In this document: piece by piece, positions 1 through 5,215 of the stretch
How the letters are laid out: each line of letters starts with the position of its first letter
Position numbering within the stretch: the first letter of the stretch is position 1
Source of the DNA: a bacterium
Lineage (GTDB): Bacteria > Patescibacteriota > Minisyncoccia > Phycocordibacterales > GCA-002787175
Length of the DNA: 5,215 bases
Assembly (NCBI GenBank): GCA_030689285.1
Contig: JAUYJM010000060.1
Coordinates: 1 to 5,215, forward strand
Direction of reading: 5' to 3'
Notes under the pieces: model-generated
The model's database searches: none
Told to the model about the DNA's origin: nothing
The model's input: only the letters and a program-made list of their open reading frames with translations
Position numbers and translations under genes: made by a program

Positions 1-91
1 TCTCAAACCTCGCCTCAACACCATTTCGTAATTCAAGGTGACAAATTAAAATTTTTTAAAAATTAAAGTCGGAAATTGGAAATCTTCAAAT
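1..91 (+). other. AT-rich leader upstream of the cation ATPase
   Basis: No gene is supported here. The stretch is AT-rich from about 41 to 68. A possible -10 box, TAAAAT (47-52, five of six matches to TATAAT), has only a poor -35 (TTTCGT, 24-29) at 17-bp spacing, so promoter placement is uncertain. There is no strong Shine-Dalgarno before the ATG at 92. The nearest purine-rich run is TTGGAAA around 77-83, about 8 bases upstream. No tail of an upstream gene and no terminator hairpin could be recognised. Confidence 0.3.
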
Positions 92-2791
92 ATGCCTTCT
101 TCTAAAAAATCCATACCGTTCTTTCACACCAAAGCGGCAGACGAAGTATTCCAAATACTTGAAAGCCAAAGAGAGGGACTCTCGCTAGATGTGGCGGCGG
201 AACGCTTGGCTCGTAACGGCGCAAACCGTCTGCCAAAACCGAAGAGAGACAATATTTTGATTGTGTTTTTGAGGCAGTTTCAGAGCTCTCTTATAGCCGT
301 TCTTTTGGCTGCCGCTGTCGTGGTATTTCTTATGGGCGAAACTATGGACGGATTGGTGATTATGGTTGTTCTTGTACTGAACGCTTTCGTCGGGACTTTT
401 CAGGAGGAGAGAGTGGCGGACCGATTAAGCGCTCTGGCCGAACTTACTAAAACTTCCGCCGAAGTTTTGCGCGGCGGCGACCCGAGAGTGATATCCGACG
501 AGGACGTGGTCCTTGGCGATGTGGTGATTTTAACTGAAGGCGCGAAGGTTCCGGCGGATGCCAGACTTTTTTCGGTAAACAATCTTTCTGTGGACGAAGC
601 GGCCCTTACGGGTGAATCCGAACCGGTTAGAAAAATAACCGACATTATCGCTTCACCTCAAGTCAGCGTCGCCGACCGCAGAAATATGGTCTTTAGAGGA
701 ACTTATGTGGTTGGCGGCACAGGTATGGCTGTTGTGTCTGCCACAGGTCTGGATACTTCCATAGGGTCTTTGGCGAAACGACTTTTATCCATAGACAGTG
801 AAGCGCCGCTTAAGGCGAACATAAGGGCGTTGTCCAGTCTCATTATGGCGGCTATCGCCCTTATAGTGGTTGTGCTTTTCTTTCTAGGGTTGGCTAGGGG
901 GTACGAAATTCAGGAGATGTTTCGGATAGCGGTTGCCGTAGCCGTATCCGCCATTCCCGAAGGCCTTCCAATTGTCGTAACCCTTATTCTCGCCACAGGA
1001 GTATGGCGAATGAGTACAAAAAATGTTTTGGTAAAGAGACTCCAGGCCGTAGAAGCTCTCGGTCAAGCCAAAGTCATCGCGGTGGACAAGACTGGCACAA
1101 TTACCAAAAACCAGATGATGGTTCACACTCTCTATCTTGACGGGAAGAGGTTTGAAGTTTCTGGAAGCGGGTACGAACCAAAGGGTACGCTTGAACATGG
1201 CGGCGCCACAGTAGAGCCGATAAATCATCCCACGATGGTTTTTTCCGGAAAAATTTCTCTCCTGACGTCTTCCGCCACTATCGCGTTTGATGAAAAAAAT
1301 AAGAGCTGGAAGAGGGTTGCCGGAGAACCTACTGAAGCGGCTCTTTCCGCTTTTGCCGGAAAGATAGGTTTTGAACGTGAGACTCTTTTGGCAGACTATC
1401 CGCAAGTCGCTGAAATTCCGTTTGACTCAAGGATAAAATACCATGCGACCGTAAACACAATAGAGGGAAAAAACGCCTTTCTGGTCGCTGGTGCTCCCGA
1501 AGTTATACTTGAAAACTCTCGCAGGATTATGATGGACGGCCAAGTTCGTGAACTTTCCGCAAAGGGAAAAAAAGAACTGGAAAGAGAGCTTCAGTTTTTG
1601 TCTTCCGACGGACTTCGGGTATTGGCTTTGGCGACCGCTCTTGATTTTTCTGGCGAGGTTGACCCGGCAAATCTTCCACCGCTTTGCTTTGTGGCTTTTG
1701 CCGGAATAAGAGATGTTATCAGAGAAGAAGTGGTTTCCGCGGTAGAAAAAGTAAGACGAGCAGGAATGCGTGTCGTTATGATAACGGGAGACTATGTTGA
1801 AACGGCGCGAGCCATTGGCAGAAAGGTGGGTATTTGGAAAGATGGAGATGAGGTTTTAACAGGAGCGGAAATAGAAGGTTTGAGCGCCGATAAACTTGCG
1901 GCAAGGTTGGGCTCGGTATCCATATTCGCGCGCGTAAGTCCCGAACATAAATTAAAAATAATAGAGGGTTATAGGAAGCGGAAGGAGATTGTCGCTATGA
2001 CCGGAGACGGGGTAAATGACGCGCTGTCGCTTGCCGCGGCTGATCTCGGAGTCGCTATGGGTAGAAGCGGCACGGAAGTGGCGAAACAAGCGGCGGACGT
2101 GGTGCTTTTGGATGACAATTTTGGCTCTATTGTGGACGCAATAGAAGAAGGCAGAAACATCTATAAAACCATAGAGCAGGTCTTGATATACCTTTTCAGT
2201 ACAGGTGTTGGCGAACTTCTGGCGATTTCCGCCGCTCTTTTTATGGGGCTTCCGATACCTTTGACGCCAAGCCAGATTATCTGGCTCAATCTCGTAACCG
2301 ACAGTTTTCTTGTGCTGGCTCTGGCCTTGCCTCCGAAGGCGGGAGGACTTGCGGACGGCCAATTCCACAAGCCGAGCAAATACATCATTACTAGACGTAG
2401 CGCTCCGAGAATCATTCTTTTGGGTGGCACAATGATGGCGATAACAATGTTTCTGTTCCTTGATTACTACAAGACGGATTTCGTAAAGGCCACAACAGTG
2501 GCTCTTACCGCGCTTGCGGTTATGCAGTGGCTCAACGCATGGAACGTAAATTCCAAAAGCCGTTCCGTATTTTCCGCTGAAGCGTTTAAAAATAAATTTC
2601 TGTGGTTTGCTTTGGGTATAGTGATATTTCTTCAGTTGGCGGTCGTCTACACTCCGTTTATGCAGAATGTTTTTCACACCTCGCCACTGACTTTAAGCGA
2701 ATGGGGATTGATAGTAGGACTAAGTTTTTCAATAATTTTAGTTGAGGAAGTCCGCAAGTTTTTTTACAGATTGCGGCATAAGAGTAGATAG
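92..2791 (+). CDS. P2-type (calcium-type) cation-transporting P-type ATPase
   Basis: An integral-membrane ion pump that couples ATP hydrolysis to cation export through an aspartyl-phosphate intermediate. At 899 residues it has full P2A length. Visible in order are: an N-terminal cation-ATPase domain (about 10-75); M1-M2 (about 60-105); the actuator domain with TGES (173-176); M3-M4 (about 247-302) with IPEGLP (288-293), where E290 matches SERCA E309; DKTGT (332-336, phosphorylated D332); the nucleotide-binding domain (about 341-530) with F444 and K449 matching SERCA F487 and K492; TGD (565-567); TGDGVND (637-643); and six C-terminal helices, M5-M10 (about 693-886). M6 keeps N733, T736 and D737, equivalent to SERCA N796, T799 and D800, which supports a Ca2+-type site II. 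Oddities: the KGAPE lysine is A466, DPPR reads DVIR (541-544), NDAP reads NDAL (642-645), SERCA N768 is G705 and E908 is Q812. The ion could therefore be Ca2+, Mn2+ or another cation. The ATG at 92 puts the usual N-terminal domain in frame with no excess. Confidence 0.93.
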   Translation: MPSSKKSIPFFHTKAADEVFQILESQREGLSLDVAAERLARNGANRLPKPKRDNILIVFLRQFQSSLIAVLLAAAVVVFLMGETMDGLVIMVVLVLNAFVGTFQEERVADRLSALAELTKTSAEVLRGGDPRVISDEDVVLGDVVILTEGAKVPADARLFSVNNLSVDEAALTGESEPVRKITDIIASPQVSVADRRNMVFRGTYVVGGTGMAVVSATGLDTSIGSLAKRLLSIDSEAPLKANIRALSSLIMAAIALIVVVLFFLGLARGYEIQEMFRIAVAVAVSAIPEGLPIVVTLILATGVWRMSTKNVLVKRLQAVEALGQAKVIAVDKTGTITKNQMMVHTLYLDGKRFEVSGSGYEPKGTLEHGGATVEPINHPTMVFSGKISLLTSSATIAFDEKNKSWKRVAGEPTEAALSAFAGKIGFERETLLADYPQVAEIPFDSRIKYHATVNTIEGKNAFLVAGAPEVILENSRRIMMDGQVRELSAKGKKELERELQFLSSDGLRVLALATALDFSGEVDPANLPPLCFVAFAGIRDVIREEVVSAVEKVRRAGMRVVMITGDYVETARAIGRKVGIWKDGDEVLTGAEIEGLSADKLAARLGSVSIFARVSPEHKLKIIEGYRKRKEIVAMTGDGVNDALSLAAADLGVAMGRSGTEVAKQAADVVLLDDNFGSIVDAIEEGRNIYKTIEQVLIYLFSTGVGELLAISAALFMGLPIPLTPSQIIWLNLVTDSFLVLALALPPKAGGLADGQFHKPSKYIITRRSAPRIILLGGTMMAITMFLFLDYYKTDFVKATTVALTALAVMQWLNAWNVNSKSRSVFSAEAFKNKFLWFALGIVIFLQLAVVYTPFMQNVFHTSPLTLSEWGLIVGLSFSIILVEEVRKFFYRLRHKSR

Positions 2792-2827
2792 CGGTTGTTA
2801 GACGGTAGTCAATGGATGGGAAATAGA

Positions 2828-2856
2828 AAAACCCAATAGTCTGGCTATTGGGTTTT
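2828..2856. terminator. Bidirectional intrinsic terminator between convergent genes
   Basis: A perfect 12-bp inverted repeat (AAAACCCAATAG at 2828-2839, CTATTGGGTTTT at 2845-2856) with a 5-base loop. The stem has a GGG/CCC core and A/T ends, so the RNA from either strand ends its hairpin in a U-run (four U on the + strand, five on the -). It lies 36 bp after the ATPase stop and 16 bp after the stop of the minus-strand gene, as expected for a shared terminator. The U-runs are short and partly inside the stem, so efficiency cannot be judged. Confidence 0.8.
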
Positions 2857-2872
2857 AAACAAAAAATATCAG

Positions 2873-3637
2873 TCACCTCCAACCTTTTTTCAAGCTGCCA
2901 ATTTGGAGCATCCATTTATTTGGTCCTGCTGCGCTGTTTCTGTTGACAACGCACAGCCGGTAATGTACCCCGCTCTTTCGGAATACCATGTTTATCCTCC
3001 CAAGACTGTTCCAGCCCATATCGGTATATCCTTTTGAAGTTTGTAGCACTTCAGACGCACACGCGGGTTCGTTGCAGGATTCTCTCAAGGCGTCAATGGT
3101 CTTTCGCAAGTAAGGTTTCCAGGGTAAAGAGCAAATTTTTTCCCAGTCAGTACTGTTTAGAGGTTGAATTTCAACGAAATCCAGTTCTCGCTTGCTTAAA
3201 GAGGAATAAACCTTTTTCGTTGAGACTTGACTGAGGCTTCGTCCGTTTCTGACAAGAGCGTCTTGAATTTCCTGGATGGTGCACCAGCCGCAGTTTCTAA
3301 ATTTTTTCAAATTATCGGGAGTTTCCTGGCACAGCTGTCCAATGGTCTTGATTTCATGATTGTTGCAGGCGTTATGCGCCCTTGGGCTTAAGTTCAGGCA
3401 GTCAATAGGCGTGTCGTCACAAAAGCCACCTTGCGAAAAATGCTCGCTTTTTTCGGCGCTCACCACTACCATTGGAACTGTCTCAATCGCTATGGAGACT
3501 TTAATTCTTTCGTCTTGTCGCAGTAATCCGTCTTGTGTCCATGATGGCACTAATCTTTGTTCCAACTCTTCTTTCAGACTGGCAATAAGCTTTTCAATTT
3601 TTTCGGAGTGCATCGTCTTTGGGGGTTGAAGTTTCAA
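2873..3637 (-). CDS. RNA polymerase alpha-CTD-like domain protein, putative DNA-binding regulator
   Basis: This 254-residue protein is not recognised as a named family. Residues about 76-136 align almost without gaps to the E. coli RpoA C-terminal domain, a helix-hairpin-helix-type fold that binds UP-element DNA and activators. PIDCLNLSPRAHNAC matches PVDDLELTVRSANCL, and IQEIQDALVRNGRSL matches LTEIKDVLASRGLSL. The DNA-contact equivalents R86 (R265), N89 (N268), G117 (G296) and E123 (E302) are kept. K271 is N92, K298 is C119 and S299 is T120. The contact loop reads NCGWCT (115-120), a CxxC. The protein has ten cysteines in all. Residues 10-30 look helical; about 165-247 could be a winged helix (two helices, then RLCVV and KWMLQI strands), which is inference. 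The rest of rpoA (assembly domain) is absent, so this is not RpoA. The TTG start at 3637 has AGTAGGA just upstream; the alternative ATG at 3613 has no Shine-Dalgarno. The gene is divergent from uvrB and convergent with the ATPase. It acts presumably in the cytoplasm on DNA; function unproven. Confidence 0.8.
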   Translation of the reverse strand: MKLQPPKTMHSEKIEKLIASLKEELEQRLVPSWTQDGLLRQDERIKVSIAIETVPMVVVSAEKSEHFSQGGFCDDTPIDCLNLSPRAHNACNNHEIKTIGQLCQETPDNLKKFRNCGWCTIQEIQDALVRNGRSLSQVSTKKVYSSLSKRELDFVEIQPLNSTDWEKICSLPWKPYLRKTIDALRESCNEPACASEVLQTSKGYTDMGWNSLGRINMVFRKSGVHYRLCVVNRNSAAGPNKWMLQIGSLKKGWR

Positions 3638-3641
3638 ATTG

Positions 3642-3648
3642 TCCTACT
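3642..3648 (-). promoter_or_regulatory. Ribosome binding site deciding a TTG start
   Basis: The minus strand reads AGTAGGA followed by CAAT and then TTG at 3637. The AGGA core sits 4 bases from the TTG, slightly close but usable. The next in-frame candidate, ATG at 3613, is preceded by a C- and A-rich stretch with no purine-rich site. This favours the TTG start and adds eight residues to the protein. Confidence 0.45.
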
Positions 3649-3676
3649 TGTTTCTAGATTAAAGATAGCATATAAT
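3648..3676 (+). promoter_or_regulatory. Predicted sigma70-type promoter of uvrB
   Basis: A -35 box TTGTTT (3648-3653, three of six matches to TTGACA), a 17-bp spacer and a perfect -10 box TATAAT (3671-3676). Only 7 bases separate the -10 from the uvrB ATG at 3684. Transcription would start at or next to the A of the start codon, giving a leaderless or nearly leaderless mRNA. In keeping with this, no Shine-Dalgarno is visible before the ATG. The spacing and exact -10 make this convincing by eye, but the weak -35 leaves some doubt. Confidence 0.6.
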
Positions 3677-3690
3677 AATCTCAATGTCAA
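3662..3690 (-). promoter_or_regulatory. Predicted promoter of the alpha-CTD-like gene, overlapping uvrB start
   Basis: On the minus strand there is a perfect -35 box TTGACA (3690-3685), a 17-bp spacer, and a -10 box TATCTT (3667-3662, four of six matches) preceded by TGC, an extended -10 element. The predicted start near 3655 gives a leader of about 18 bases holding the AGTAGGA site before TTG 3637. The -35 lies inside the uvrB reading frame, overlapping its start codon, and the spacer contains the TATAAT of the uvrB promoter on the other strand. Confidence 0.6.
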
Positions 3691-5215
3691 TTTTTAAATT
3701 GCGAAGCGAATACGAGCCCGCGGGAGACCAGCCACAAGCCATAAAAAAATTGGTAGAAGGTCTCAAGCGGGGAGATAGAAATCAAACACTTCTCGGAGTT
3801 ACGGGAAGTGGAAAGACTTTTACTGTGGCGAATGTCATTGAGGCCGTACAGAAGCCGACACTGGTCATCGCTCACAACAAAACTCTGGCTGCCCAACTTG
3901 CGCAAGAGTATCGCGAGTTTTTTCCAGAAAATGCCGTGCATTATTTCGTATCCTACTACGACTATTACCAGCCAGAGGCCTATATGCCCGTAACCGACAC
4001 GTACATTGAAAAAGAGGCGATGATAAACGAAGAAATAGACCGTCTGCGTCATGCCACGACACAAGCCCTTCTCACCCGAAAAGACGTTATCATCGTCGCC
4101 TCGGTCTCCTGCATTTACGGTTTGGGCTCTCCTGAAGAGTACGAGAAGGTAAATTTAAAGATAAAGAAAGGGGAGAGTTTTTCCCGTTCAAAATTTTTGC
4201 ACTCCCTCATCTCGCTTCACTTTACGCGCACGACCGCCGATGTAACTCCTGGCACGTTCAGAGCCATCGGACAGTCGGTGGAAATAATGCCGACAAATGA
4301 AAAAGTGATTTTCGCTCTGGATACTCTAGGCGAAAGAATAAACTCCATAAGTAAAGTTGACCCTGTATCTCGCCGCATTTTAGACAAACCGGAGGCGTTT
4401 TTTCTTTTTCCCGCCAAGCATTTTATTACCGCAAAAGAGCAGATTGAGGTGGCAATAAAATCCATAAGAAACGAGCTAGCAGTCCAGCTTAAAAGATTTG
4501 AAAAGGAAGGAAAGGTTTTGGAAGCGGAGCGTTTGAAGAGGCGCACTAAGTACGATTTGGCTATGATTAAAGAGGTTGGATATGTAAACGGCATAGAAAA
4601 CTATTCCAGACATTTTTCCGGATTGCCAGCTGGCTCGCCTTCCGATACTTTATTGTCGTACTTTAAAAAGCATGGTGATTTTTTGACTATCATAGACGAA
4701 TCTCATGTAACAGTGCCGCAGATAGGCGGAATGTACGCAGGTGATTTTGCCAGAAAAAAAACTCTGATTGAACACGGTTTCAGACTTCCTTCTGCGGCGG
4801 ACAACCGTCCGCTCAAATTCAGTGAATTTGAGGAAAGAGTGGGGCAGGTGATTTTTACTTCAGCCACTCCAGGCAAGTACGAGGGCGAAAAGAGCGTTCA
4901 GGTTGTTGAGCAGGTCATAAGGCCGACAGGTCTTGTGGACCCGGACGTACAGGTCAGACCGATTGTAGAGAGAGGGAAATACAAAGGCCAAATTTTTGAT
5001 TTTTTGGAGGAAGCCGAAAAAGTTGTAAAAAAGGGAGACAGAGTGCTCGCCACGACGCTTACAAAGAAAATGGCGGAGGATTTGAGCGAGTATCTGAAGG
5101 AAAAGGGTTTGAAGACCGCCTATATTCATAGTGATATAGACACACTGGAACGAATAGAAATCATTACCGATTTCAGGAGAGGTAAGTACGAGTGTCTTGT
5201 CGGGGTAAACCTCTT
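3684..5215 (+). CDS. uvrB: Excinuclease ABC subunit B (UvrB), 3' end outside window
   Basis: The damage-verifying helicase-like ATPase of nucleotide excision repair. UvrA loads it on DNA, it inserts a beta-hairpin at the lesion, and it then recruits the UvrC nuclease. 510 codons are present of a usual 660-680. Visible are GDQPQAI (14-20), Walker A GVTGSGKT (38-45, K44), the beta-hairpin tyrosines in SYYDYYQPEAY (90-100), VASVSCIYGLG, the UvrA-contact domain 2 (about 150-250), GIENYSR, the Walker B box DESH (338-341), DNRPLKF, SATPGKYE (393-400) and HSDIDTLER of the second RecA-like domain. The window ends right after VNLL, so the REGLD and later helicase motifs and the C-terminal UvrC-binding UVR domain are not seen; this is an edge effect, not a broken gene. 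The ATG at 3684 gives the standard N-terminus. Domain 2 reads GTFRAIGQ where most UvrB proteins have GTFRVRGD. The promoter is predicted directly at the start codon. Confidence 0.97.
   Translation, partial: MSIFKLRSEYEPAGDQPQAIKKLVEGLKRGDRNQTLLGVTGSGKTFTVANVIEAVQKPTLVIAHNKTLAAQLAQEYREFFPENAVHYFVSYYDYYQPEAYMPVTDTYIEKEAMINEEIDRLRHATTQALLTRKDVIIVASVSCIYGLGSPEEYEKVNLKIKKGESFSRSKFLHSLISLHFTRTTADVTPGTFRAIGQSVEIMPTNEKVIFALDTLGERINSISKVDPVSRRILDKPEAFFLFPAKHFITAKEQIEVAIKSIRNELAVQLKRFEKEGKVLEAERLKRRTKYDLAMIKEVGYVNGIENYSRHFSGLPAGSPSDTLLSYFKKHGDFLTIIDESHVTVPQIGGMYAGDFARKKTLIEHGFRLPSAADNRPLKFSEFEERVGQVIFTSATPGKYEGEKSVQVVEQVIRPTGLVDPDVQVRPIVERGKYKGQIFDFLEEAEKVVKKGDRVLATTLTKKMAEDLSEYLKEKGLKTAYIHSDIDTLERIEIITDFRRGKYECLVGVNL

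Noticed and set aside
411..425. Internal GGAGGAGAGA followed by GTG inside the ATPase
   Set aside because: It encodes the conserved FQEER segment of M2 in frame. An internal start there would remove M1-M2, so it is most likely codon chance.
884..2677. Long minus-strand open frames opposite the ATPase (884-1405, 1952-2677 and others)
   Set aside because: They are antisense to a clearly conserved gene, with low-complexity or basic, cysteine/histidine-rich translations and no known domain. They are by-products of the ATPase codon bias.
2658..2915. Minus-strand reading frame of 85 codons spanning the convergent gap
   Set aside because: It overlaps the ends of two real genes and runs through the terminator hairpin. 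It has no recognisable motif, and its start lies inside the alpha-CTD-like gene.
3034..3629. Plus-strand frames opposite the alpha-CTD-like gene (3034-3234, 3360-3629)
   Set aside because: They have no ribosome site or motif. The minus-strand frame shows the domain similarity and has its own promoter, so these are shadows.
2873..3637. The minus-strand gene as a fragment of rpoA
   Set aside because: The alpha N-terminal assembly domain is absent, and residues before and after the alpha-CTD-like part are unrelated to RpoA. The reading frame is intact, with its own promoter and terminator.
3687..4064. Minus-strand frame of 125 codons opposite the uvrB 5' end
   Set aside because: It is antisense to the highly conserved UvrB ATPase core and has no motif. 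The UvrB frame fully explains the conservation.
1..5215. CRISPR array, tRNA or rRNA gene, insertion sequence, attachment site
   Set aside because: No spaced direct repeats, cloverleaf-like segments, transposase motifs or terminal inverted repeats were seen. The only clear inverted repeat is the terminator at 2828-2856.

Overview
This is a bacterial chromosomal window with three protein genes and short intergenic gaps. UvrB is unmistakable. Its wording (for example YMPVTDTYIEKEAMINEEIDRL and an atypical UvrA-contact domain), together with weak or absent Shine-Dalgarno sites and moderate GC, suggests an uncultivated Patescibacteria/CPR-type genome. That placement is inferred from recalled family patterns, not from a search.

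Layout: (1) 1-91 is an AT-rich leader. (2) 92-2791 (+) is a complete 899-residue P2-type (calcium-type) cation-transporting ATPase. All catalytic landmarks are present, but several usually conserved positions are changed: the KGAPE lysine, DPPR, NDAP, and two Ca2+ site I ligands. (3) 2792-2872 is a convergent gap holding a perfect 12-bp hairpin with T-runs on both strands, a likely bidirectional terminator. (4) 2873-3637 (-) is a 254-residue protein whose middle third closely resembles the DNA-binding C-terminal domain of RNA polymerase alpha, but outside rpoA. Its DNA-contact loop carries a CGWC (CxxC) motif. Its C-terminal third may be a winged helix. (5) 3638-3683 is a 46-bp divergent promoter region. 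(6) 3684-5215 (+) is the first 510 codons of uvrB, cut by the window edge.

The most interesting structure is the divergent promoter region. It reads as two overlapping sigma70-type promoters with 17-bp spacers. The TATAAT of the uvrB promoter lies inside the spacer of the opposing promoter, and the TTGACA of the opposing promoter overlaps the uvrB start codon. The two polymerases should exclude each other, and uvrB would be transcribed with essentially no 5' leader. The alpha-CTD-like protein is therefore a candidate regulator of itself and of uvrB, and its CxxC loop invites a redox or metal-response idea. The link between the two genes is inference from position only. The ATPase is convergent to this pair and shows no functional link to it.
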